Of a DNA stretch of 64,000 bases, positions 21,357-32,056 are shown in pieces. The notes below the pieces were generated by a model, which saw only the letters and a list, made by a program, of their open reading frames with translations, had not been told where the DNA came from and did no database searches. Source of the DNA: Pilaira anomala (lineage: Eukaryota; Mucoromycota; Mucoromycetes; Mucorales; Mucoraceae); NCBI GenBank assembly GCA_025716855.1, contig JAIXMQ010000027.1, positions 62,001 through 126,000 of the forward strand, given 5' to 3'. Within the stretch, counting starts at the first letter, position 1; each line of letters begins with the position of its first letter. A program made the position numbers and the translations under genes.

Positions 21357-23032
21357 ATGTCTTACTACGGAGGTGATAGAGATCGTGGCGATCGTGACAG
21401 AAGTGACAGAGGAAATGACAGAGGTGGAGGAGACAGAGGAAGACCTAATCCTTGTAGACTTTATGTTGGTACGTTTCCCGTGATTTTATTCACATGATGT
21501 AAATACCTTTTTTATTCAATCTATACTCATCATTTCTTTTTACAGGTAAAGTTAGTCGTTATGTTCGTGAACAAGATTTAAAAGATCTTTTTTCTAGATT
21601 TGGTAGAATTAGGGATTTAGTTCTTAGAGTAAGCTATTTTGTTTTTTTTTCTTTTACGTTTTTTCCAAGATGCTAATCTTTTTCTTTTTATTGTATAGGA
21701 TTTTTATGCTTTTATTGAGTATGATGTATGTATTTATTCTCAATCTTTTATCGTAATCTTGCTAATTTATTTTTTCTTTATTTTTTTTTTCTAGAACGTC
21801 AGAGGTACTTTTATTTGTTTAATTTAATTTTCTTTGTCTGCTGAAAATTTTTTTATATCCTAAACGCTTCCACTTCTTTTTCTAGACGCTGAAGATGCCT
21901 CCAAGGAACTTAATGGTTACAGACTCGAAGATGAAAGATTGATTGTTCAAGTTGCCAATAGAGCCCGTGACCGCTCTGACCGTGACACTCGTGATAGTCG
22001 TGACAACCGCGACAGTCGCCGTGATAACCGTGATTCCCGCGACAACCGTGATAGCCGTCGTGACAATCGTGACTCTCGTGATTTTGACAGAAATGATAGA
22101 AGCAGAAGAGGCGCTGATAGCGCTGCTGAACCCGCTAATGATAGATGTTATAACTGTGGTGAATTCGGTAAGTTTATTGTCTATATTTTGCTCTTGAATT
22201 TATACTGAAATTATGTTTCGTTTTTAGGACACATGTAAGTAATATTAAACACATATAAAAGATGTAGGGATGAGAGAGGGGAAATAAAGAGAAACTGAAA
22301 GACAAAAAGAGAGAGTGCGTGTGTGTGAGGGAGAGAGAAATAGAGGATCTATGTGAGTTAAAACAAAAATAAATAAATACTAATACACTTTTTTTTTAAC
22401 TTTTTTTTTATAGTGCTAATGAATGGTAAGTTGTTTTCTTTTTTTATTGTTTAATACCAAACTTATGTTTACTCAATATAACTTTTCTTATTTTAGTCCT
22501 TTGCCTAAAGGTAGCGGTGAACGTGCAATGAGATTCCAAAAGGGTTGTTGTTTGTAAGTATAGTAATAATTTTTAAGCCCAAATGCATTGTTTTTAACCT
22601 TCTCTTTATTTTTTAATAGCGAATGTGGTCAATCTGGTCACAGAGCTCGTGATTGCCCGTAAGTTTCAAATGAGATACCAGTTTGTATAATAAGAGGAAG
22701 TTTAACATGAATTTAAACTTAGTGATAGAGCAGAAGGCGGAAGCTCCTCAAGAAGACGCAGATCACGTTCTCGTAGCCCTGCTAGACGTTCTCGCAGTCC
22801 TCCCAGACGCTCTCGTGGTGACAGACGCTCTCGTAGTCCCGCTAGACGTTCTCGTAGTCCTAGAAGATCACCTAGTCCTAAACGTAGACGCTCTCCCAGT
22901 GGATCTCGCTCCGGAAGTCCTCGTCGTCGCTCCATGAGTCCCGCTAGCCCAAAGCGTCGCGGACTTAGTCCTGCCCCTCGTCGTTCCAACAGTAAAGACT
23001 CTGCAGATGTTAATATGGATAGAATGGAATAA
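21357..23032 (+). CDS. RSZ-type SR splicing factor (RRM, two zinc knuckles, RS)
   Basis: Ten exons (21357-21468, 21546-21628, 21699-21725, 21795-21804, 21886-22167, 22228-22234, 22414-22425, 22497-22553, 22620-22658, 22723-23032) give 312 aa. After an Arg/Gly/Asp-rich start comes an RRM (CRLYVGKVSRYVREQDLKDL, then DFYAFIEYDN). A long R-D-S-R-D-N repeat tract follows, then two CCHC knuckles (CYNCGEFGHIANEC; CFECGQSGHRARDC) and a C-terminal RS domain. RRM plus two knuckles plus RS is the RS2Z layout best known from plants; such proteins bind exonic enhancers and help splice-site choice. Four exons are 27, 10, 7 and 12 nt. The small exons are required: without them the knuckle and RRM cannot be assembled. 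Confidence 0.9.
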
Positions 23033-23218
23033 AATTGAAGGAAGAGAAAGAAAAAATAAATTAACAGCTCAAGAAAAAAAAAACAGATTTCGAATGACGT
23101 CAAAATATCATTAAATAAAAAAAAAAAAAAAAAAAAAAATCTGTCCAGTCAATTGTAAACTTTTCCCTTGGAAGAAAACGCGCGTTTGTTTTTGTTGTTT
23201 ATTACAGTCTTTTTAGAA

Positions 23219-23974
23219 ATGCCTATTGTTTACTCATTTGCTAACGGAGACGCGCTTTCTAGTGGTCTTGACGGGTTCGTAGAGAAAGTATCGCGTGAAG
23301 CTATTGCTGATCATGGTCATCTTTCTATTGCCATTTCGGGTGGTTCATTACCAAAGATCCTCTCAAAGAATTTAGCACATAACAAGAATGTTGATTTTTC
23401 CAAGTGGCATATCTTTTGGGCTGATGAACGTTGTGTCTCTCATGACAGTCCTGATTCCAACTATCTTGAAGTAAAGAAATCACTTTTAGATCACATTCCT
23501 CAAATTCCTCAACAAAATATTTATGCTATTAATGAAAAATTTGCTAGTGATAAAGATGCTGAAAAGGCCGCAGTTGAATATGAGGAAAAATTGAAGCGAT
23601 TTTTTAAGAACGAATTACCTAGTTTCGATTTACTCTTGTTAGGTATGGGACCTGACGGTCACTGCTGCTCCTTGTTCCCTGGCCATCCTTTGTTGGAAGA
23701 AAAGACACGTCTTGTAGCTCCTATTTTTGATTCACCCAAGCCTCCCCCAGAGAGAATTACTTTGACTTATCCTGTTGTAAATAACTCAAAGTTAGTCGTC
23801 TTTGTTACTGCCGGTGATGGTAAGAAGGAAATGGTACAACAAATCATTGAACAGCCTGAAATGGATTTACCTTGTCAAAGAGTAAAACCTACTCATGGAC
23901 AAGTTTATTGGTTTATTGATCATGCTGCCGCTGCTAAATTAAGAAAAGAATCTTGTTCAGATTATAAATTATAA
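23219..23974 (+). CDS. 6-phosphogluconolactonase
   Basis: Single exon, 251 aa. It carries family motifs AISGGSLPK, FWADERCV and LLLLGMGPDGHCCSLFPGHP, the last being the nucleotide-sugar phosphate loop with the catalytic His. The enzyme hydrolyses 6-phosphogluconolactone in the oxidative pentose phosphate pathway (yeast Sol3/Sol4). The start at 23219 is preferred to an upstream in-frame codon because MPIVYSFAN directly precedes the conserved core and follows a T-rich leader. The length matches the family (about 245-255). No targeting signal is seen, so it is cytosolic. Confidence 0.93.
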   Translation: MPIVYSFANGDALSSGLDGFVEKVSREAIADHGHLSIAISGGSLPKILSKNLAHNKNVDFSKWHIFWADERCVSHDSPDSNYLEVKKSLLDHIPQIPQQNIYAINEKFASDKDAEKAAVEYEEKLKRFFKNELPSFDLLLLGMGPDGHCCSLFPGHPLLEEKTRLVAPIFDSPKPPPERITLTYPVVNNSKLVVFVTAGDGKKEMVQQIIEQPEMDLPCQRVKPTHGQVYWFIDHAAAAKLRKESCSDYKL

Positions 23975-24563
23975 AGAATTTTCATATATAGCTATTGAAT
24001 AAAATTTCTTTTGTGAGAAGGGGCTTTTATTAATATATATCTGCTTTTATTATATTATTTTTACTTTATATCGTTGTAAATGTACATGCTTAAATAAATA
24101 AATAAAAGGTGTAAATTTTCACACAACCTGATTTTAAGGGATATCTATAGCAATGTTAAACAGACAAGCAAGCAAAAACAGGCAGAGGAGCTCATGAGTC
24201 GCATTTAGCTACACGTGTGCATAAAAATAAATGCATAAATAACAAAAATCATGTATGCGTACGGGGCTTACATGGTTGTGATATATTTTTTTCTCGCTAT
24301 ATGCTAGTAAGAGGAGCGAAATCTATACACAGTGATTTCCCCCTTTCTATTGTCTATATAGCTTGAATTTATTAAATTCTTGATCGCTTTGAGGGTTAAT
24401 TACACTTTACCAATAAAATAGTTTGAGGGGTCCTTTTTTTATGAATTCTCCCCGTGTGTTCAAGTAAAAAAAAAAAGGTATATATACATCAAAATTTTGA
24501 AATAGAAAATATTTTCTTCATTATACTTTTATAAACTCAAACTTTATCAGTAATAATACAACT
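23975..24563. promoter_or_regulatory. Intergenic with TATA box before the secreted protein
   Basis: TATATATA at 24479-24486 lies 78 bp before the next start codon, a good TATA box. The rest is AT-rich 3' flank of the lactonase gene with no frame of interest. Confidence 0.5.
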
Positions 24564-25271
24564 ATGGCTCGTCTTACCAAAATCTGTTTAATTGCTCTTG
24601 CTTTCATGGTAGCTGCTGTCACTGCTGCACCTTGTGGACATGAAGGTGGCCATGGTGGTGGCGGAGGTATGGACCACGGACATCACGATGATAATGGTGG
24701 TGGTAATGGTGGTGGTAACGGTGGTGGTAACGGTGGTGGTAACGGTGGTAACGGTGGTGGTAACGGTGGTAACGGTGGAGGAAATGGTGGTAACGGTGGA
24801 GGAAATGGTGGTGGTATGAGCCCTTGTCCCCCTCGATGCAATAACAGTATGGATCCTTGTTACAATCCATGTGATAATGACAATGGTAACGGCGGTAACA
24901 ATGGCGGTAATGGTAACGGTGGAAACAACGGCGACAATGGTAATGGTGGAAACAATGGTGGAAATGGTGGAAACAATGGTGGAAACAATGGTGGAAATGG
25001 TGGAAATAATGGTGGAGATGGTAACGGCGGTAATAACGGTGGGAATGACAATGGAGGCAACAATAACGGCGGTGGTGGTGATATGGGCGGTGGTGACATG
25101 GGTGGCGGCGGTGATATGGGCGGCTCAGGTGGTGTTGTTGGATCTCTTGTTAATATTGAAACTGGACATATTGGTGCTAACAATGTTGATATTTCGGATA
25201 ATCTTAATGATCTTGTCGATATTCCCAATCTCGATATCAACAATATTCTTAACGCTGCCAAAGTTCTCTAA
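24564..25271 (+). CDS. Secreted Gly/Asn-rich repeat protein
   Basis: Single exon, 235 aa. A clear signal peptide (MARLTKICLIALAFMVAAVT, cleavage near TAA-APC) is followed by a His/Gly patch. Two long blocks of NGGG/NGGN repeats are interrupted by a Pro/Cys-containing stretch (MSPCPPRCNNSMDPCYNPC). After a Met/Asp/Gly stretch comes a non-repetitive tail rich in Asp, Asn, Ile and Leu (NIETGHIGANNVDISDNLND). No catalytic domain is present. Repeats of this kind occur in cell-wall, spore-coat and adhesive proteins, so a wall or matrix role is a guess. The TATA box and strong repeat bias suggest regulated, possibly high expression. No GPI signal is obvious at the C-terminus. Confidence 0.82.
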   Translation: MARLTKICLIALAFMVAAVTAAPCGHEGGHGGGGGMDHGHHDDNGGGNGGGNGGGNGGGNGGNGGGNGGNGGGNGGNGGGNGGGMSPCPPRCNNSMDPCYNPCDNDNGNGGNNGGNGNGGNNGDNGNGGNNGGNGGNNGGNNGGNGGNNGGDGNGGNNGGNDNGGNNNGGGGDMGGGDMGGGGDMGGSGGVVGSLVNIETGHIGANNVDISDNLNDLVDIPNLDINNILNAAKVL

Positions 25272-28200
25272 ATATCGAAATACAATTTACATTCATCCAT
25301 TACATATCCCTTTAAAAAAACTTCCATATCTCTTTTTAATTCAGTCGTATAAATTATACTGCTTATTATAGTTATCAATATTCATATATGTCATTGACCA
25401 TCAACTTTAACTAAAATAATAAATTCTATTATTGTCTCAATCATCACCAAAAAAAAAAAAATAGTAATACTACCTATCGTTTAAGGATTTATAAACTTTA
25501 AACAGTTAAATTACTTCATTGCAGATCACTCATTATTACTATATAAAGTGACATGATTATACATGAGAAGGATAAATTTACAATCACATAAATGAATTCA
25601 TAAAGATCGCCCTTATTCATCCTGAATACATACACAAATGATTTTCGTTTCGCCCGTTACTTTTGTCTGTGTAGCGTATATATAAAGTGCATGTTTGCAT
25701 AAAGGGGACCCCCGCTTTTATTTATGCGCGTTGTTTTCACGTAGTAAACCGGGTTTATTACATTTACGCTTTTACTGCATTAATTTATACGTAGACAGGT
25801 TTTTTTTTAACCTTCTCATGATTTAATACATATTTAGCGGTATTTTTAACTAACTCACGGCTTATAAAGGTATTACTTATAAGATATGTACATACATAGG
25901 TTGGATACAAAAAAAAAAAGAAAACAGGCACAGCCTTTATTGTTCCTCCTAAATCATAAAGACCATTGTATATTTGGGGAGAGGGATTCGATTAAATAAC
26001 TATTTCAATACATGAGCTAAAATGAAATATAAAGAATCGTTTTAATTATTATAGAGGTTACTCTGTTTTTAGCTGAGCAATCTAGATTTATAAAGTATTT
26101 TTTTATAAGTCTTCATTTATTTCTGAATATTATTATGTACAATATATAGCTCGTTTTTCTTAAAATTTTATTGTTTTAACTAATAAGGAATTGCATACTT
26201 TTTTCTAAGAGAAAGTTGCGCAATGAAGCAACACTTATAGGCATGCCATCCAGATTGTTATTTTTCTCTTTTAAAATTTATATGTTATCATAAAACTACA
26301 AAAAAGTATGATACAAGCACGTATAGTTAAAATGAATTAACATACGTACAGGTGTAGGCTTTGAAGATCGATAGTTTTTTTTAAACATATTTACCATGAA
26401 TCTCATCACCCTTTTTGAGACCTTTTCAACACTTCATTCTCTATGTGGGTCTTCTGGATTATTTGATAGATTTCCAAAAACACAGTGTTTTGGTTATTCG
26501 CTATCCTCTAAAGGTACATAATCCACAATCAAAGTACGACTTATGGCTCTTGAGAGAGTTTACTTCGGAAATTGAAGGAATATCTCCATTTGCTGCAAAT
26601 AAATGAGCTTTCAAACAATATTTTCTCTCTTCCTCTTTTACTGAAACCCTGCTTTTACAAAGATTTTCTAAATCTTCATTCATATAATTAAAAATCTGTG
26701 TAACTTTTTTGTTTAGGCACACAAGAAGCGATATCAATTATATTTTCTGCTTTTACTCTAAAAAAAAAAGGTTTTGTATTAACTAACTTCTTATTTCTAT
26801 TTAAATATTAAATTATAATAGCTTTTTATACATAAATTTTAGATTCAAGAAGGGTTATTACGAGGTAATGTAAAATAACAATATTAAGCTTTATTTCACT
26901 TTTCTTATGGGTCTAATTCCCATTGACATAGAGTACTAAGAACAAATTGTGTTGACCACTGATTGTATTTTTATCTTTGAGGCCTGTGAAAAGAGATTGT
27001 TAGTTAACCAGTTAAAAATAATTTTATAGAAAAAAAGTCATTAGTATCAATAGCTTGAAGTATACTGGGACTCGTAAAAATAAACACAAGCTGGAAGGCA
27101 ATTGGTAACTGCTAATGGGTTTATCTAGCCTCTGCCTTTTCATTTATTCCTACAGCATATCTCGGCTCAAACAAGTATAGTACAACCCCACCAGGGTTAG
27201 TAAATCCTTGGAATGAATTTAGATAAATATTAATAGAAATGATGTTTTTGGCACATATTACACAAGCTAAGGATGTATCACATTTTATTTTCTGTTCGAC
27301 TGATGTATATTATATTGTCAGTTGTATTGACAGAAATGAAATATATTCAAGATCTAAAAATTCTTTACAAACTTATTGGTTGGATTAAATAAGGTTGTTT
27401 TGGACAATGCAAAAGGAAAACGGAATAATAACTATGGATTTAAATCAAATTAACAATTCATACAGCCTTGTACTCCATCCGATAGCTAGTCCTGTAGGCG
27501 TGCACGGTAAATGCACATGTGTAGTATATACTCTTTTTATTGTCATTTATTCATTTATCTATTTTTTCTGGTTTGGGTGGTGGAAAAGTATAATAATGAA
27601 CGTTTCATCCTACAGAAAGGCAGGATATAGAAGCTTATATAACGTACTACTTTCTCAGATTTTTCATGTAGTTAGCTCACGTGATTATCTTGGATAATTA
27701 ATACAATAATATCATCTTCATTTCGATTTTATTATAATCATTTACAACAAAAGGAAATGATAAAAGCTAATTATAGTTATTACTTTACATAGTTATTGAG
27801 ATTCCTGTAGTAATTTGTGATTTTATTCATGATAACCATATCCCAGGGAGCTTATTTTTAACATCTATCTCGGAATATATGTACATACATTATTTCTAGA
27901 TTCCAAAAGACTGGAAGCACTATCTACCTACTGACATCCATCAATACATTGAAACGATATCGGTAACTTAGTTACACTTTTTCTTTACTTAAAAGATATA
28001 AATATATATAGTTACACAAAACAGAGTGGTCCTTTTCTCTGGTTTAAAAAATTGCAGATGTTGTTAGAAGATCTGAAAAAAAAATCAAGTCAAAGAAAAT
28101 ATTAGAATAAAAATTTCTTTTTTTTAAAAAAACAAGTTTGTAATCGATATTATAAAAATGAAGAAACTTCTCTTCGACACACCATATATGTAGCCTTTCT

Positions 28201-28541
28201 GTTCGTAAAAATAAACATTATTATATTTAATATTATTACTTTGAATGTGTTATGATGTCAACATATTTTGATAAATCATGTTTAAGTAAATTAAAATAAG
28301 AGAAGTGATCTGTAGACAGTAATGGTAGTATGTACACCGTTTCTTCGTTCTAATAGAAAGGTAACTATATATTTTGATGCTGATAACTTCTATAAACCAA
28401 AAAAGACCTTTGATGTTCATTGAAGCCTATCCACCTCTTCCCCCTTTATTGATGAGTAGATCTGTCTCGTCATATTTGTTTTCATGGTATGCATACTTGT
28501 ATACATGATGATGCCAATAAAAATATATATTATATTGTTTC
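25272..28541. other. 3.3-kb gene-poor AT-rich region
   Basis: No gene model could be built here. Frames are short and interrupted. A transposase-like scrap lies at 26501-26737, and an open frame at 27395-27697 has no recognisable domain. This stretch joins the decayed transposase region to its right and looks like old repeat-derived DNA. Confidence 0.4.
26501..26737 (-). pseudogene. Possible KDZ/Plavaka-type transposase scrap
   Basis: The frame reads HLFAANGDIPSISEVNSLKS followed by HKSYFDCGLCTFRG. This resembles the GDxPA ... GHxSxxGCRxC signature of KDZ/Plavaka-type DDE transposases found in many fungi. It ends at once after the signature and the flanks carry stops, so only a fragment remains. 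The match rests on about 35 residues. Confidence 0.35.
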
Positions 28542-29290
28542 GTGTATGACAAAAGATGGGTACACTATTTTCAGAAATTGTTTGCACACTTCATGCATGT
28601 GTATGATAAAATCGAAGAAAGAATTTACTGGAATGAAACAGACATGGATTACATGATAAAATGTGTATTTGTTGTCGAAGCTGCATTTCATATTAACATG
28701 AAACGCACATTTGTTTGGTACAAGGTAGCTTCTAATGCAGTAGTTTAAGCGCTCAAGACAAGAGCTAGAACAACAACTATTTTGGGAGGCTACATATGTC
28801 TTCTCATAGTGTTGTAAATATTAATGCAAGACGACCCAAAAGCTTCTAAGAAAAAAAAAAAAACTGCTGCTAGAAATAGAAATGAAACTGCCAAAGCTGT
28901 GACTCTGGAAAAGTAACTGGTCTTTACTTTAATTTTTTGTGTAGTACAATGGATGCTATGGATAGCTAAGCATGAGGGACTTAACGGACACAATTTGATC
29001 ATGGACAACGCTCCAATTAATACTGACGAAGAGATTCTAAAGCATGTTGAGAGCAGAGGATATGAGTACATATAACTTTGTCGTTACTCGCCTAAGCTCA
29101 AACCTATCGAACAATTCTGGTCTGTTTTCAAAAGCAAGCTTATAATAAAGTACGACTTTTAGATAAAGAGTCTCTAACTACAAAATCCACTGATACTTGT
29201 GAAGAAAACCCATTCAAAAAGTCAAAGTTTTTTATAGATAATTTATATCCAAGTTTGAAGACTATTTGGAGCGTCAGCCTATGTGAATAA
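28542..29290 (+). pseudogene. Decayed Tc1/mariner-type transposase
   Basis: An open part (28542-28748) holds EAAFHINMKRTFVWYK, the region of the first catalytic Asp. Further pieces in shifted frames follow: KTRARTTTILGG, VVNINARRPK, LIMDNAPINTDEEILKHVES (second Asp) and YSPKLKPIEQFWSVFKSKL (the DDE glutamate region). Stops near 28746, 28785 and 29074 and frame changes break it. The usual first Asp (xxDEAAF) is Val here. This is the DDE_3 superfamily common in Mucorales. I could not find its inverted repeats. Confidence 0.75.
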
Positions 29291-29694
29291 AATAAAATTT
29301 TGCGTCATAGGCACTTTTTAAATGTCTGATGATGCGAACTTTTACTCAAACACAGTTTTTTCCCCCTAAAATGGATAGATAATTTTTGAAAATCATGTAT
29401 ACTTCATACGAATAACGGCTTTTCATGATTATTTTCTCGGAGAAATGACGATATGTATATTCTTTTTTATTTGCTGTAATATGAAAACAATTTCGTGACC
29501 AAGAAAAAAAAAGTGATCACATGAATTAATTGCATGAGCTGAGATAATAATTTGCAGAGTCCGTAACTTTCTTCTTTTTGATGCGAAATACATTTGAAAT
29601 AAGCGTTTTTACTTTTGTTACTCTTTTACTCGTTTTTTTATCTGGAAACTATTTTTCCTTCCATAAAACACTAGCAAAAAATATAACAAATAAC
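29291..29694. other. Intergenic between transposase relic and next gene
   Basis: No gene is seen. A tip-like string CAGTTTTTTCCCCC lies near 29359-29372 but no inverted partner was found. Confidence 0.3.
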
Positions 29695-30325
29695 ATGTCT
29701 TTCCAAGTCGTTCTCCGTGAAGGTATTACTGGTGGTTTTGCTGGCCCCACAATCAAGTAAGTTTTTTTTTTTAAAATGAAATATAAGCATTTGAATGATT
29801 TAGGCACAAGTTTACTAACAGTACACAACAAAGACAAGTTGTAGATATTAAAGGAGATAACTCTGGAGCTACTATTATGCAAGCTACCTTGAAGCCCGAG
29901 TCCAAATCTGATTATCACACACAATCAGGTGGAGTCTCTGCGTACGTCATTATTACAATTTCATATATTTAAAGACTAACATGATTATTATAAACCAGTG
30001 AACAAGTTAATAACATTTTGGAATTATTGAAACAAGAGCTTCAAAATTTACCTACTGAACAGCCTGTAGGCAGTGCAGACATTTATGGTCAAGATGTTTC
30101 CTTATCTTTCTTTACGGATGATTTCCAATGGTCAAATGGTACAAAATATAAACAAACAAAAAATCTATTTTTATTAACGTTTATTCTATTTAAAAAGGTG
30201 GACCTGAAGGTTGTTCTCAAGGAGAGTCTGAACAGCAAGCAACTCCCGAACAAAAGGAAAAATTCAAGGAGCTTGTTGATTTGGTAAAGGGCTTAGGTGA
30301 GCAATATGCTATTACTGTACAATAA
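29695..30325 (+). CDS. Conserved-looking small protein, function unknown
   Basis: Four exons (29695-29756, 29804-29941, 29999-30138, 30198-30325) give 155 aa. The sequence begins MSFQVVLREGITGGFAGPTI and continues with a beta-rich pattern (QRQVVDIKGDNSGATIMQA) and an acidic, Gln-rich C-terminal half. All introns have clean GT-AG signals and phases agree, which supports a real gene. I do not recognise the family. An in-frame upstream ATG at 29581 would add a hydrophobic segment (SVFTFVTLLLVFLSG); the shorter start is preferred because the compact domain begins at MSFQ. The 3' end faces the next gene with only 9 bp between stop codons. Confidence 0.65.
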
Positions 30326-30334
30326 GTTCTTTTA

Positions 30335-30662
30335 TTACTTGGTTTCTTCCTCTTCTTTTTCAGCAGCAGCTTTAAGCTTTGCTAAACGTTCTCTATTTCT
30401 TTTTAATAAAACTCGGTTTACGTTTGCTCTTTCGATCTCGTTCATTTCGAACCAATTGTTAATTCGACTCATAGTTCCGTTTTCATTAATAACTGAATAA
30501 AAGTTAGGATCTCAAAATAGGAATGTAATATGATCATTAAACTTTACCAACAGGGCCCAACTCTTTAAGTTTATACGTATCGTTGATATCAAAAGAGACA
30601 GTTTCGTCTGCAGTAGAGGGAAGAGCGAGAACAGGCTTCTTGGGGGTATTTTCACTAGACAT
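30335..30662 (-). CDS. Small protein of unknown function (90 aa)
   Basis: Two exons (30662-30548, 30492-30335) give 90 aa. The N-terminus is Pro/Thr-rich. The centre (DINDTYKLKELGPVGKV) and the next exon (ENGTMSRINNWFEMNEIERA, VNRVLLKRNRERLAKLK) suggest a helical C-terminal half ending in a charged EKEEETK tail. The NG(T)xSRINNWxEMxExER pattern looks conserved in fungi as I recall, but I cannot name a family. Splice signals and phase are good. Confidence 0.65.
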
Positions 30663-31043
30663 ATTAAGAATTGAAAGGACGTTTAACTTTTTAGAAAAAG
30701 GTTTTTGATGTAAAATTCTTGTTCGTAGAAACATAAAGAAAAAAAAAGAAAACAAATACACGCGGAGAGATAAATATTTATTTTACGGAAACGAGAAATC
30801 AGGAACAATGATTATCCATGGAAATTTGAATAACTTTTAGCAAAAATAAGGTGCTTTATCTATACGCTACTATCAATTAAGCTTACTTTGGAATGTATTG
30901 AATGAAATACTATTTATTAAGATAAAAAAAAAAAGAGACCCGAAAATTTTCAAAAGGTATAGTTTTTCAAATTTCGTCTCAGAAACTTTCAAAACTCCCT
31001 TTTAGTTACCTTCACGTTTTTTTTTTTATTACTATTACAACGT
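30663..31043. promoter_or_regulatory. Divergent intergenic region
   Basis: The region between the 90-aa gene (-) and the Nudix gene (+) is AT-rich. A T-rich run ends about 15 bp before the Nudix start codon. No other element is recognised. Confidence 0.3.
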
Positions 31044-31837
31044 ATGTCACTTTCTATTGATACAAAAGGCACTGCTGCCAAAATTGTCAATGAAACCGTG
31101 TTACATAAAAGGTGACTATAGACATGAAGTTCATATCGTTTGACTTATTATTTTAACTAGGTACATTACCGTTTGGAATCGCACTACGCAGTTTGAAGAT
31201 GGTAGAGTGATTGACTGGGATGTTGTTGGACATGATACACCTTACCCCACTTTTGTCGTTGTTTTTACATTTGATACTAAAAAAGTATGTTAATAATTGA
31301 TAAATCTAATATCTTTCTCTGATTTTTTTTTTTTTTTCAAAAAAAAAATATATATTGTAGAAAACAACCTGTATATTAAAAGAATATGCACAGGGAACGA
31401 ATGAAATCGTAAGTCTTTCTTATTTTTTTTTAAAAAAATAAATAATTAAGCTCACAGTAAATTAGAAATATACATGTGTAGCTGGTTCATACGATCAAAG
31501 AAAACATCAGAGTGTATTAGAAGCAGCCCAGCATGAACTTTCAGAAGAAGCAAGATTGAAGGGAGGGGAATGGATTAATCTTTTGCCTGCGAACCATTCA
31601 CCAGACGGTATTAGTGAATTAAAATGGGGAAAAAATCGATTTATTCCATATCTCTGTTTAGATCCTATCGAGGATGAGAATCCACTTGAAAGAGATGCAG
31701 AAGAGTATATACAAGTGGTGAAAGGTGTTATTATAGATCATCTCGAAAGTTTTATTACTCAGGGTGAAATGATGTTGCCTTCTGTGCAAACAAGTTGGAT
31801 GGCTCTTTCTTATTTAAGAAAGAATAATTTTCTTTAG
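31044..31837 (+). CDS. Nudix hydrolase
   Basis: Four exons (31044-31111, 31161-31284, 31361-31408, 31466-31837) give 203 aa. A beta-strand-rich start (RYITVWNRTTQFEDGRVIDW) precedes a Nudix box: GSYDQRKHQSVLEAAQHELSEEARL. In that box E-AA-x-x-E-L-x-E-E-A matches the RExxEExGU core, although the usual Arg is His and the closing Gly is Ala. The box supports Mg-dependent cleavage of a nucleoside diphosphate linked to another moiety; ADP-sugars are a possible substrate but this is not shown. The C-terminus is helical (EEYIQVVKGVIIDHLESFIT). It is probably cytosolic. Confidence 0.8.
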
Positions 31838-32056
31838 AGAGCATGAAAACAGTTTATTTATCTAATAAGTTATTTTTGTATATACTTCTCTCTCAGCCGT
31901 CTTTGGTAACTTTTTTCTATAACTAGAACTATCAAAATAAAGGATATACTCATATATGTAACGACTTATTGATATAAAACAAGTGTTAGGGATTAAAGCA
32001 TGGGATGAGAAGAGAAATGATTGCAATGCGATAAGTATGACTATTCACGTTTCCTA

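Noticed and set aside
27395..27697. 100-aa open frame in the gene-poor block
   Set aside because: No domain, surrounded by decayed repeat DNA, probably chance.
29359..29372. CAGTTTTTTCCCCC as the terminal repeat of the Tc1/mariner relic
   Set aside because: Orientation is that of a left end although it lies to the right of the relic, and no inverted partner was found.
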